Shown here: one piece after another, positions 9,008-18,392 of the stretch
Numbering within the stretch: position 1 is the stretch's first letter
Layout of the letters: each line of letters starts with the position of its first letter
Source: CAWGXG01 sp963826505
GTDB lineage: Bacteria; Chloroflexota; Anaerolineae; Aggregatilineales; Aggregatilineaceae
Length of the DNA: 64,000 nt
Direction of reading: 5' to 3'
NCBI GenBank assembly: GCA_963826505.1
Contig: CAWGXG010000009.1
Span: 186,001-250,000 of the forward strand
The notes under the pieces: model-generated
Told to the model about the DNA's origin: nothing
Seen by the model: only the letters and a program-made list of their open reading frames with translations
Database searches by the model: none
Program-made: the position numbers and the translations under genes

Positions 9008-10474
9008 ATGCATGTAGAACTGCGAGACATTTCCAAAACCTTTGGACGGGTGCGCGCCAACCAGGCCATCTCCATGACCTTCGAGGGCGGGCACATTTAT
9101 GCCATTTTGGGCGAGAACGGCGCGGGCAAAAGCACACTGATGAAGATCATGGCCGGTTACCAGCCCGCCGACAGCGGCCAGGTGATGGTCGATGGTGAAG
9201 CGGTGACGCTCAGCGCTCCCACCGACGCTATCGCGCACGGAATCGGCATGCTCTACCAGGACCCGCTCGATTTTCCCCCGTTCACCGTGCTGGAGAATTT
9301 CATAGCCGGACGGCCCGACCGCTTTTTCCCGGACGCAGAAGCCGCGCGCCAGCAGTTGTTGGCGCTGGTCGAGCGCTTCGATTTTCAACTCGATCCAGAT
9401 GCTTACATCGACGCGCTGACGATCGGCGAGCGCCAGCAGCTCGAAATCCTGCGCCTGCTGTCGCTCAACGTGCGGGTCTTGGTGCTCGACGAGCCGACAA
9501 CCGGCATCAGCGCAGAGCAAAAAACCGCCCTGTTCAACGTGCTCAAGGCGCTGGCACGCGACGACGGTCTGACGATCATCCTCGTCTCACACAAGCTCGA
9601 AGACGTGATCGAGTTGTGCGAGCACTCGTTCGTGCTGCGGCGTGGGAAGCTGGTCGGCGAGCTGGAGGTCCCCTGCTCGATTTCACGATCTGGTGGCATT
9701 GATGTTCGGTAAAGTGGTCGAACGACAGGAACCGCCGCCCATCCCGCACGGGAACGCCGTGCTGGAAGTCACCGATCTGAGCGTGGTGGGCCGCCGCCTG
9801 ACGGTAGATAACGTCTCGCTCACCGTGCGTTCCGGGGAAGTAATCGGGCTGGCCGGGCTGGACGGCAGTGGTCAGGGCGAGTTCATCCGCGCCTGTACCG
9901 GGTTGGTCCCGCCACTGAACGGCTCCGTGCGGGTCGCCGGGCGCGACATGTCGCGCGCGACCTATCACCGCTTTGTGCAATCGGGCGTTGCATTTTTGCC
10001 AGCGGGCCGCCTGGAAGAAGGCTTGATCAAAGGCATGACGCTAACCGAGCATTTCGCGCTGACCATGCCCGGCAAAGCACCCTGGGTCAACTGGCTGCGC
10101 GCGTGGCGCAGCACCGAGCGAGCGCATCCAGCAGTTCAACGTCAAAGGGCGGCCCGCCAGCCCGATTCAAACGCTATCGGGCGGCAACCAGCAGCGTTTC
10201 GCGCTGGCCCTGCTGCGCGCCAACCTCAAGGTGCTGCTGCTGGAACATCCCACGCGTGGCCTGGACGTGGAGAGCGCCAATTACATCTGGGAACAGTTGC
10301 TGCGGCGGCGCGAGGAGGGCACAGCCATCGTGTTTCATTTCTGCGGAACTGGACGAAATCGTTGCGTACAGCGACCGCATACTCGTCTTTTTCGGCGGGC
10401 GCGTGACGCTGGTCGAGGACCGCGCCGATATGACAGCGGACCGGCTGGGTGAGTTAATCGGAGGGAGGCTGTAG
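9008..10474 (+). CDS. Nucleoside-type ABC transporter ATPase with two ATPase domains, three frame breaks
   Basis: This is a tandem ATPase of the BMP/ribose-type importer class, about 487 residues after removing extra bases near 9680, 10119 and 10336. The corrected joins read LEVPCSFHDLVALMFG, RSTEERIQQFNVKG and GTAIVFISAELDEIV. Domain 1 has Walker A GENGAGKST, Q-loop LYQDP, a diverged signature LTIGERQQLEIL, and Walker B VLVLDEPT. Domain 2 has a degenerate Walker A region (GLDGSGQGEF), signature LSGGNQQRF, and LLLEHPTRGLD. The ATG at 9008 (MHVELRDISKTFG) begins at the first strand; a GTG at 8996 would add four residues. The permease starts 3 bp after its stop. Confidence 0.85.
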
Positions 10475-10476
10475 CC

Positions 10477-11693
10477 ATGACGACTGCACCGGCCACACCC
10501 CCATCCCGACCACCCGCCAATGCCGCGCCGCGCCCCAATGTCACCGGGCAAATGCTGGTGGCCGCGGTCCGCGATATGCTGCCCGCCGCGCTGACGCCGT
10601 TCCTGGGCATCGTGGCCGCGCTGGGCATCATCATCTTGATCCTGGAATGGCAGGGCGCGGATCCGCAAGTCGCCTGGCGCTACGTCTACGAAGGCACGCT
10701 CGAAACCGCCGCCAAACGCGCCGATCTGGTCGCCTTCTGGATGCCGCTGGCGATCACGGCCTTTGGGCTGGTGCTGACCTTCACTGCCGGGTTGTGGAAT
10801 ATCGGAGTCGAAGGCCAGATGATCATGGGCGCCATCGGCGGGACATGGGCCATTCGCCTGTTCGCCGAGAGCAGGAATCCGCCGTTGGGCCTGAACCTGG
10901 GACACAACGAGATTCTGGTCGCGTGTTTCGTATTTGCGGCGGTATTGGGATCAGCGTGGGCGTGCTATCGCCGCGGTGCTCAAAACGCGCGGCGGCGTCA
11001 ACGAGATTTTCGGCGGCGTCGCGCTCAACTTCATCGCGCAGACCTTCAACATGTACCTGATCTCCAACGGCGGTCCCTGGCAGCCCGCGGGCAGCCGCGC
11101 CACCGAAACCGCCCGCTTCCCGGAAAACGCCCGCCTGCCCGTCGTTCGATCAGTACCGGCGGCTCAGCCCGACGACGATCTACATTACGGTGGGAGCCTT
11201 CGTGGTCGTGGCGGTGATCATGTACGTGTCGCGCTGGGGCTTGCAGCTCCGCGCGATGGGCAAAAACCAGAAGTCGGCGTTTCTACTGGGCGTGCGCACC
11301 GAGCGCAATATCATCTTCTCGATGATGCTGTGCGGCAGCATGGCCGGGCTGGCAGGCGCGTTCCGCGTGCTGGCTCCGGACGTGATCAAGCTGACCGCGT
11401 CACCGTCGGGCGGGCTGGGCTTCCTGGCGATCCTGGTGGTGCTGCTGGGATCGATGTCGGCCCTGCTGACGCCGTTCGTGTCGTTCGTGTTCGCGGTCCT
11501 GTCGAAGGGCGGTCTGCGGCTCGAAAGCGGCTTCCAGTGGGACTACAACCTGACGCTGGATCGCTCGTTGGTGCGCGTGCTGCAAAGCACGGTCGTGCTG
11601 ATGGTGGTGCTGGCGTTCGGCGTGCGGAATCGCTTCTTCCCGCCGCGCAGCGCGCCGCCGGATGAGGACGAGGAAACCGTTGACCGGACCTAA
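10477..11693 (+). CDS. Nucleoside-type ABC transporter permease 1, two frame breaks
   Basis: This is an inner-membrane permease of the BPD_transp_2 type (YufP/NupB-like), about 404 residues after removing an extra T near 10963 and an extra G near 11144. The corrected joins read GSAWAAIAAVLKTRGGVNEIF and RLPVFDQYRRLSPTTIYITV. Motifs include the conserved LTFTAGLWNIGVEGQMIMGAI and GGVNEIFGGVALNFIA segments and many hydrophobic helices. The ATG has GGAGG about 12 nt upstream and lies 3 bp after the ATPase stop. It pairs with permease 2 at 11971 to form the channel. Confidence 0.85.
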
Positions 11694-11924
11694 GTCGCCA
11701 GCGCACGCGCAGGGCTGGGAATACCTGACAGCCTATCTGTCCGGCGCGTTGGAGTTCCCGGATCGGGTCGAGCGCGAGGTGTTGCTGGGTTGGGCGGGCA
11801 AAGCGCTCACGCAGCAGTTAACGAGCACGCCGCCCACGGCTGGGAAATCATCGATCTGCGCTGGCTGTCGGACATCGAGATAATGGTCACGTTTAAGCGT
11901 GTGTATCAGGAGCCGGAAGCATGA
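11662..11924 (+). CDS. Small DUF4177-like protein, one frame break
   Basis: A short gene sits between the two permeases and overlaps the end of the first by 32 bp. After supplying one missing base near 11816 it reads about 87 residues, with QGWEYLTAYLSGALEFP and then LNEHAAHGWEIIDLRWLSD and VTFKRVYQEPEA. The WEY...LNxxxxxGWEIxx...FKR pattern is that of DUF4177 proteins, whose function is unknown. The ATG at 11662 has no good ribosome site; a TTG at 11680 preceded by GAGGA is an alternative start. Its presence inside the transporter operon is unusual. Confidence 0.6.
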
Positions 11925-11970
11925 GCACGGGTACGCACAGCCTTTTAGGGTTATTTGAGGACCAACACTT

Positions 11971-12939
11971 ATGACCGGATTAGAAAGCTCACTGCGCGGA
12001 TTGTACGCGCCGCCGCTCCGATTGTGATCGCCGGACAGGGCGAACTGCTGACCGAGCGATCCGGCGTGATCAACCTGTCGCTGGACGGCTCGATCATGCT
12101 CTCCGCCATGACGGCGCACGCCATCGTGCGCGATACCGGCAGCCTGGCCTGGGCGGTGCTGGCCGCGATGGGCGTCGGCGCGCTGGTGGCCTTTATCGTC
12201 GTGTTTTCGAGCATCACCCTGCGGCTCAACCAGGTAGCGGTCGGGTTCATCCTGACGATCCTGTGCGCCGACCTGGCGATCTTCCTGGGCAAGCCGCACT
12301 TCAACCAGCCCGGCAAAGAAATGCCGCATATGCCGATCCCCATCTTAAAGGATATTCCGCTGATCGGCCCTATGCTGTTTCGACCACAACATTCTGATCT
12401 ATTTCAGCCTGATTCTGATCGGCCTCATGTGGTTCTACATTTATCGCACGCGGCCCGGCCTGACTCTGCGCAGCATCGGCGAGCAGCCCGAAGCAGCCTT
12501 CGCGCGCGGGACACCGGTCAACCGCCTGCGCTACATGTATACCATGATGGGCGGCGCGCTGGTCGGGATCGCGGGAGCGACCTATTCGCTGTCGGTTAAA
12601 CTGGGCTGGAAAGAAGACCTCAGCGGCGAGGGCTGGATCGCACTGGCGATCGTCATCTTCGGGCTGTGGGTGCCGGGACGCGTAGCGTTGGGCGCGTACC
12701 TGATCGTCGGGCTGCGCTCGGTGGCGATCGATTTACAGGACAACAACGTGATCGACTTGCCCGCGCAAGTGCTCAACATGCTGCCCTGGTTCCTGATGAT
12801 CGTCACCTTACTATTCGCGACGAGCGGCGTGCTCGAAAAAGTGGTGCGCTATACGCCGGATCGTTTGAAACCGACGGTGCGGCGCTTCTTGCGCGCTGCA
12901 CCGCCGCGCGCCCTGGGCACCGCCTTCGAGAAACATTAA
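11971..12939 (+). CDS. Nucleoside-type ABC transporter permease 2, one or two frame breaks
   Basis: This is the second BPD_transp_2-type permease (YufQ/NupC-like), about 322 residues. The frame from 12030 onward contains the family hallmark GQGELLTERSGVINLSLDGSIML. One extra T near 12378 must be removed to join GPMLFDHNILIYFSLILIG. The ATG at 11971 has GAGG about 10 nt upstream and fits the family N-terminus (MTGLESSLRGLY), but one missing base near 12010 must then be assumed. A TTG at 11955 reads through in frame without it, giving a less typical, basic N-terminus. The C-terminal half ends in FEKH. Confidence 0.8.
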
Positions 12940-12954
12940 CTTATCTATCCGGAT

Positions 12955-12979
12955 CGGCCTCTACACACAGTAGGGGCCG
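12955..12979 (+). terminator. Hairpin after permease 2
   Basis: A 10-bp stem with one G-T pair (12955-12964 with 12970-12979) and a 5-nt loop lies 15 bp after the permease stop. It is not followed by an immediate T run, so termination is likely but not certain. Confidence 0.5.
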
Positions 12980-12994
12980 GTTAATATAGGGTTC

Positions 12995-13058
12995 TTATTT
13001 CATTTTTTGCGATTTTTTGAAATAACGGCGATCCTAATTGCAAAACATTGAAATAACG
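12995..13058. promoter_or_regulatory. Repeated operator-like sites upstream of the Fic gene
   Basis: TTGAAATAACG occurs twice in direct orientation (13017-13027 and 13048-13058), exactly 31 bp apart, close to three helical turns. The first copy also forms a perfect 8-bp inverted pair with TTATTTCA at 12995-13002. The sites lie 20-85 bp upstream of the Fic start in an AT-rich stretch, consistent with binding of a regulator, possibly the Fic protein's own C-terminal DNA-binding domain (inference). Confidence 0.45.
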
Positions 13059-13078
13059 TATGGGGCGGCCTCTGGTAT

Positions 13079-14266
13079 ATGGACATAAAAACGTTTAAGA
13101 ATAGTCCGAGCGGTCGTATAGTACGGACCCCCAATCGTTACGATGCTTATGTACCCGACCCCTTATCTCCTGATTCTGTGCCCATCGATCGGCAGTTATT
13201 CAGGTTAGTTGCGGACGCGGAGCGCGCCTTAGGGCGGTTAGCTGGAATTGGTTACCTGGTTCCGAATCCAGATTTTTTGATCATGCCCTATATGCGCCTT
13301 GAGGCCGTTGCAAGTTCGCGAATTGAAGGAACGCAGGCCTCCCTCTCCGAATTGTTCTATTTTGAGGCTGCCTCAGAATATGTGCGCCCTACTGATGACA
13401 TAGTAGAAGTGAGAAACTATCTTACGGCATTACGATATGGAATCGAACGATTGAAGACGCTTCCGCTAAGTCTACGTTTGGTGCGGGAACTACATGAAAA
13501 GTTGATGGCGGGCGCGCGCGGCGGAACTACACATAACACGCCGGGCGAATTCCGCAGGTCTCAAAATTGGATAGGCCCAGCTGGATGCAGTTTGAACGAT
13601 GCCGTCTTCGTTCCCCCTCCACCAGATGAACTCATGCGTGTGCTAGGTGAATGGGAATTATTTCTTCATCAACGCGATGAACTTCCTCTTTTAGTGCAGT
13701 GCGCACTAATGCATTATCAATTCGAGACCATTCACCCATTTCTGGATGGGAACGGACGCATCGGTCGATTGTTGATTGTCCTGTTGCTCTGCGAACGCGG
13801 GGCGCTCTTAGAACCGTTACTCTACCTCAGTGCTTTCTTTGAGCATTATCGAGATGAGTACTACAACCGCTTATTGGCGGTCAGCCGTGATGGTGATTGG
13901 ATCGGTTGGCTAACGTTCTTTCTGCGTGGAGTTATTCAACAAAGCGAGCACGCGATCACTGTTGCGAGACATATCGTTGACAAACGCGAAGAATACAGAC
14001 GGCTACTCCAGGCCGATCGTGCGTCGGCCAGTGTGCTTGATACGCTTGAACATGTGTTTACGCAGCCCTATCTGACCATACAGCATATATCTAAACGACA
14101 GGATATCACTTTCAACACGGCCAAACGTGCCATTTCGCAGCTTGAACGGTTGGGAATTGTCGAAGAAATCACGGGGCAGCAGCGCAACCGTATCTATATG
14201 TCTCGCCAGTTACTCATGCTCCTGTCGGAGAGTGAACCGATCTACCAACCAGGGCGTGAAGAATAA
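13079..14266 (+). CDS. Fic-domain protein (class II AMPylase type) with C-terminal winged helix
   Basis: This 395-residue protein carries the full Fic motif HPFLDGNGRIGR at about 219-230, used to transfer AMP from ATP to a Ser, Thr or Tyr of a target protein. It also has the inhibitory (S/T)xxxE(G/N) motif (SSRIEG, about 79-84) ahead of the Fic core, which marks it as self-inhibited class II. The C-terminal 70 residues (LTIQHISKRQDITFNTAKRAISQLERLGIV) look like a winged helix. Its DNA is visibly less GC-rich than the neighbours, and it interrupts a purine salvage region, so recent transfer is likely. The start is ATG 13079 with a weak ribosome site. No antitoxin gene is evident. Confidence 0.9.
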   Translation: MDIKTFKNSPSGRIVRTPNRYDAYVPDPLSPDSVPIDRQLFRLVADAERALGRLAGIGYLVPNPDFLIMPYMRLEAVASSRIEGTQASLSELFYFEAASEYVRPTDDIVEVRNYLTALRYGIERLKTLPLSLRLVRELHEKLMAGARGGTTHNTPGEFRRSQNWIGPAGCSLNDAVFVPPPPDELMRVLGEWELFLHQRDELPLLVQCALMHYQFETIHPFLDGNGRIGRLLIVLLLCERGALLEPLLYLSAFFEHYRDEYYNRLLAVSRDGDWIGWLTFFLRGVIQQSEHAITVARHIVDKREEYRRLLQADRASASVLDTLEHVFTQPYLTIQHISKRQDITFNTAKRAISQLERLGIVEEITGQQRNRIYMSRQLLMLLSESEPIYQPGREE

Positions 14267-14399
14267 TGATTTTGAACGGAATCAGGGGTTTTTACTCAAC
14301 GATCCCATTGCAGAGTCAGCAGATCGCGGCGTTTTAGAGTCGATTTCCATATGCCACCCAGTGTGCCCGCGCACGTCGCCAGGGCTGGAGAATAACACC

Positions 14400-14999
14400 A
14401 TGCAGCTACTCAAAGATCGCATTCGTGCCGAGGGGCAGTATCTCGGCGATGGCATCCTCAAGATCGATGGGATCCTGAATCACCAGATGGACCCCAAACT
14501 GATCAAGGCGATGGGCGAAGAAATCGCCCGCCGCTTTGCACACCTCAAGCCGACGCGCATCCTCACGGCGGAGGTGTCCGGCATCGCCCCGGCGCTGATG
14601 GCCGCTTTAGCGCTGGACGTGCCGATCGTCTACGCGCGCAAGCACAAGCCGGTCACCATGTACGGGCCGGTCTTCCTGGAAACCGCGCCCAGCCACACCA
14701 AAGGCGGCGAAACCTACCTGATGGTCGCGGCGGAGTATCTGCCGGAAGGCGAGCGCGTGCTGATCGTGGACGACTTTCTCGCGTCCGGCAAGACGCTACT
14801 CGCGCTGGCGCGCATGTGCGGTGAGGCACGCTGCACGCTGATCGGTGTCGTCGCGATTGTCGAAAAAGGGTTCGAGGGTGGGCGCGAGGCGCTCGAAGAG
14901 AAATATCATGTGCCGGTCGACGCGCTGGTGACGATCACACATATGGATAGCAAGGGCCTCGTCTTCGCGGGCGATCCCGCGCCGGGCATCGAGATCTGA
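14400..14999 (+). CDS. xpt: Xanthine phosphoribosyltransferase
   Basis: This 199-residue cytosolic enzyme converts xanthine and PRPP to XMP. It opens MQLLKDRIRAEGQYLGDGILK and contains ILTAEVSGIAPALMAALAL, the YARKHKPVTM segment typical of Xpt, and the PRPP-binding loop VLIVDDFLASGKT. Length matches Bacillus Xpt (about 194). The ATG at 14400 is chosen because the family N-terminus begins there and GGAG lies about 9 nt upstream; the open frame extends back to 14127 without homology. It precedes guaA by 91 bp, so XMP made here can be aminated to GMP. I see no purine riboswitch in the leader. Confidence 0.93.
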   Translation: MQLLKDRIRAEGQYLGDGILKIDGILNHQMDPKLIKAMGEEIARRFAHLKPTRILTAEVSGIAPALMAALALDVPIVYARKHKPVTMYGPVFLETAPSHTKGGETYLMVAAEYLPEGERVLIVDDFLASGKTLLALARMCGEARCTLIGVVAIVEKGFEGGREALEEKYHVPVDALVTITHMDSKGLVFAGDPAPGIEI

Positions 15000-15090
15000 C
15001 GCGATCCACTTCGCGTGAGAAACCCGCAACGTATTTCTTCCTGACCTGCACCGCCGCGCGGTTGCCGCGCGTCACCGGAGGGCTTGTGCT

Positions 15091-16654
15091 ATGTCGCTGA
15101 AATCCGGCGGAATTGTGATTCTGGATTATGGCTCGCAGACCGCGCAGTTGATCGCGCGGCGCGTGCGCGAGTTGGGTGTGTACGCGGCGCTGCTGCCCTA
15201 CACCACACCGCTCGACGCGGCGCGCGCCGCCGTGCCTGACTTCAGCGGCGTGATCCTGTCAGGCGGTCCGGCCAGCGTCTATGACGCCGGTGCGCCGCGC
15301 CTGCCGGATTGGGTACTGGCGGGTGAATGGCCCGTGTTGGGCATCTGCTACGGGATGCAGCTCATCACGCAGGCGTTGGGCGGCGTCGTGGCAGGCGCGA
15401 CCCAGCGCGAATATGGCATGGCGACGATCGCCGGTGCAGCAACCGGGCGCGCTGTTCGCCGGGCTGGACGCGCAGCAAACGGTCTGGATGAGTCACGGTG
15501 ACCGCATCGAGCGCCCGCCGGATGGCTTCATTCCGCTCGCATCTACGGCTAACGCGCCCTACGCCGCTATGACTCACCCGGCGCGGCATTTGTTCGGCGT
15601 GCAGTTTCACCCGGAAGTCGTCCACACGGCGCACGGCGCGGCTATGCTGCGCAATTTCGTGATCGACATGTGCGGCGCGCCCCCGGATCTGGACACCGGA
15701 TCATTTCATCGAAGCGGCGGTCGAACGCCATCCGCGCGCAGGTCGGGCGACGGGCGCGTGCTGCTCGGCATGAGCGGCGGCGTGGATTCGTCGGTGGCCG
15801 GGCGAATTGATTCACCGCGCGGTGGGCGATCAACTGGTGGCGGTCTTCGTCAATCACGGCATGCTGCGCCAGGACGAAGCCGGATCAGGTGGTCGAGCTC
15901 GGGCGGGAGTTGGGCTGGCGGAATCTGATCGCGGTCGATGCGACCGAGGAATTTCTCGACCGCCTGGCCGGCGTCACCGAGCCGGAAGCCAAGCGCCGCA
16001 TCATCGGCGGAGACGTTCGCGGCGGTCTTCGAGCGCGAGGCTGGGCGGCTGGGTGCGCTAGACTGGCTGGCCCAGGGCACGATTTATCCCGACGTGATCG
16101 AGAGCGCGGGCACCGGACGGCCCGGTGCGAAGCGCATCAAATCGCATCACAACGTGGGCGGCCTGCCCGATCACCTCAAGACGCGGCTGGTCGAGCCGCT
16201 GCGCGATCTGTTCAAGGACGAAGTGCGCGAGGTCGGAGCGCATCTCGGCATTTCGGACGCGATCCTGTGGCGGCAGCCGTTCCCCGGTCCGGGCCTGGGC
16301 GTGCGCTGCATCGGGGAGGTGACGTGGGAGCGGCTGGAGATTCTGCGCGCCGCCGATGCTATCTTCACGAGCGAGCTCGCTGCCGCCGGGCTGCTGCGTG
16401 AGGGGACCGCGCAGGCGTTCGCGGTGCTGCTGCCGGTGCGCAGCGTGGGCGTGATGGGCGATAACCGCACCTATGACGAGGTGATCGTGCTGCGGGCCGT
16501 CACGACGCGCGACTTTATGACCGCTGACTGGGCGCGCCTCGATCACGATTTGCTGGCGCGGGCCAGCAGCCGCATCGTCAACGAGGTCAAAGGCGTCAAC
16601 CGCGTGCTGTACGACATCAGCAGCAAACCCCCCGCCACGATCGAATGGGAGTGA
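15091..16654 (+). CDS. guaA: GMP synthase (glutamine-hydrolysing), seven frame breaks
   Basis: This enzyme converts XMP to GMP. The amidotransferase half shows VILSGGPASVYD, GICYGMQLITQALGG and FGVQFHPEVVHT; the synthetase half shows the PP-loop LLGMSGGVDSSVAG and ends in NRVLYDISSKPPATIEWE. Seven single extra bases must be removed, near 15433, 15689, 15729, 15745, 15800, 15882 and 16019, to give 518 residues, the normal GuaA length. Corrected stretches include PDWTPDHFIEAAVERIRAQVGDG and RRIIGETFAAVFE. Four sites follow GCC or GGC with an extra G. The gene should be important, so sequence error is more likely than decay. RBS GGAGG is about 8 nt ahead of the ATG. Confidence 0.9.
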
Positions 16655-16659
16655 GTTTG

Positions 16660-16920
16660 ATGTCAGACGATTTCAAATTCAATCGCGATACAGATCGCCC
16701 TGCGAGCGTCGCGATCCGCGACGGCAAAGTCTGGGTGACCCTGGCCGATGGATGCATTATCGCCAACCCGCTTGAGTGGCATTCGTCCCCAGTACCCCCA
16801 CGTAACAGGGACCGCCAGCACGGGATAACATGGTATACTTGGCCGTGTAACCCGGACAATCATACTTCAGGACGGCCAAGCCATGCCGCTCGTGTTTATC
16901 AGCCATTCCAGCCAGAATGA
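16660..16920 (+). pseudogene. Truncated DUF2442-like gene
   Basis: From an ATG at 16660, 6 bp after the guaA stop, the product begins MSDDFKFNRDTDRPAS and contains KVWVTLADGCIIANPLEWH, a clear DUF2442 N-terminal half. After that the sequence loses all resemblance to the family. The frame runs through the promoter region of the next gene and 38 bp into it. The C-terminal half of the family, including its second conserved Trp-rich strand, is missing. It looks like a truncated relic. DUF2442 proteins often accompany small toxin-antitoxin-like genes. Confidence 0.55.
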
Positions 16921-18259
16921 CGACGATGTGACGCGTTTTGCCGCTGATCTGCGCGCGGCGGGCGTCATGACGTGGGTCGATCACGAAAACATCGGCCCCG
17001 GTGACGATTGGGATCTCGCCATCGAGCGCGCGCTCGACGCGGCTGACGGCATGATCGTCGTCCTGACCCCGGACTCCGTGAAATCCGACGAAGTGCGCAG
17101 CGAGTGGCGCTACTTCGTCAAACACGGCAAACCGCTCTACCCGGTCATGTTCGATCGATGCAAAATCCCCTACCGGCTCGAATCGTACCAGTGGGTCGAT
17201 TTCACGCGGCGTGCCCTGGCGATCTTTCGCAAGCTCGTGCGTGTCATGCTGAAGGAGGCCAGCGCGCCGGACGTGCCCGCGTCCGCGCCAAAAAGCGAGA
17301 CGTTCGACGGACCGTTCGTGCCGATCGGAGCGCACAACGCTCGCCAGGTCATCCCGGTACGCGTCCTGACCGGGCATCGCGGTGCGGTGCGCGGCGTGGC
17401 CTTCAGCCCGGATGGATCGCTGCTGGCCTCGTGCGCGGAAGACAGCAGCGTGCGGTTGTGGTACACATCCGGTCGCAAACCGATCCGCCCCCTAATCGGC
17501 CACGAAAAACCCGTGCTGGCCGTCGCCTTCAGCCCGGATGGCGCGCAGATCGTGTCGGGCTCGGAGGACGGGACGCTGCGCCTGTGGGACGTCAAGAAAC
17601 GGTTTTGCCTCACGGCGCTGCGCGGTCACACGGCCAAAGTCGTCGGCGTGGGCATGTACCAGATCGGTCCGACCGCGATCAGCAGCGCCACCGATGGGAC
17701 GGTCCGGCTGTGGGGATTGGTCGGCCGCACGCAGATCGGCCAGCTTGACAAAACCGGCACACCGACCGCCAGCGCCGCCGTCGCTGCGACCGGGCTGTGG
17801 ACCGCCATCCCCGTGACGGACCAGCCGCAAGTGCACCTGTTCGGAACCCTGCAAGGGTCGCCCGAATTCAGCATCGATCTGCCTGCACCGCCCAACAGCG
17901 TGGCCTTTAACTGGGTGGGATCGCTGTTGGCGATCGGGATGGAGGGCGGCGGGCTGGTGGTGTGGGATGTCATGCGGAAACGCGCGCAGGTCGCGAGCAT
18001 GACCTACGCCGATTACAACGCCAACTGTGTGCGCGGCGTGGCCTTCAGCCCGGATGGATCGCTGCTGGCGCTGGGCTCGCTGGATGGGATGATCCGGCTG
18101 TGGCGTGTCGATGCCCTGCTAGACGGCAAGCGCAGCGCGTTGCGCAGCCTCGACAGCCACGAAAGCGGCGTGTCCGCCGTGACCTTCAGCGCCGATGGCA
18201 CGTTGCTGGCCTCTGCTTCACTGGACGGTACGGCGCGCCTGTGGGCCGTGACTGAATAA
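16883..18259 (+). CDS. TIR domain protein with seven-bladed WD40 propeller
   Basis: This 458-residue soluble protein starts at once with a TIR fold (PLVFISHSSQNDDDVTRFAADL, then DGMIVVLTPDSVKSDEVRSEW). Glu74 in RSEWRYFVKHGKPLYPV aligns by spacing with the catalytic Glu of NAD-cleaving TIR domains such as SARM1. After a short linker, residues about 155-458 hold seven WD40 units; five are canonical (for example GVAFSPDGSLLASCAEDSSVRLW) and units 3-4 are diverged. By analogy, the propeller may sense a ligand or partner and the TIR domain deplete NAD or make a signal. Immune function is inferred. A TATACT at 16834-16839 may be its -10 element. Confidence 0.9.
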   Translation: MPLVFISHSSQNDDDVTRFAADLRAAGVMTWVDHENIGPGDDWDLAIERALDAADGMIVVLTPDSVKSDEVRSEWRYFVKHGKPLYPVMFDRCKIPYRLESYQWVDFTRRALAIFRKLVRVMLKEASAPDVPASAPKSETFDGPFVPIGAHNARQVIPVRVLTGHRGAVRGVAFSPDGSLLASCAEDSSVRLWYTSGRKPIRPLIGHEKPVLAVAFSPDGAQIVSGSEDGTLRLWDVKKRFCLTALRGHTAKVVGVGMYQIGPTAISSATDGTVRLWGLVGRTQIGQLDKTGTPTASAAVAATGLWTAIPVTDQPQVHLFGTLQGSPEFSIDLPAPPNSVAFNWVGSLLAIGMEGGGLVVWDVMRKRAQVASMTYADYNANCVRGVAFSPDGSLLALGSLDGMIRLWRVDALLDGKRSALRSLDSHESGVSAVTFSADGTLLASASLDGTARLWAVTE

Positions 18260-18392
18260 TCCCGGCCTCTTCCCCGCATTACCCTTCGGTAACCTCCGGC
18301 TCTGATCCGTGCGCGATTGTGCGCTCACCATCTCCCTGAACAAAACCTGTGCTACAATGCGTTCAGGGACGCACGAAAGGACATCGGAGTCT

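Noticed and set aside
14267..14399. Possible purine riboswitch ahead of xpt
   Set aside because: No conserved purine-aptamer core or terminator hairpin could be placed in the 133-bp leader.
15091..16654. Programmed +1 frameshifting in guaA
   Set aside because: Seven shifts in one gene, with no shared slippery codon plus stop and no stimulatory structure seen, fit sequence error much better than recoding.
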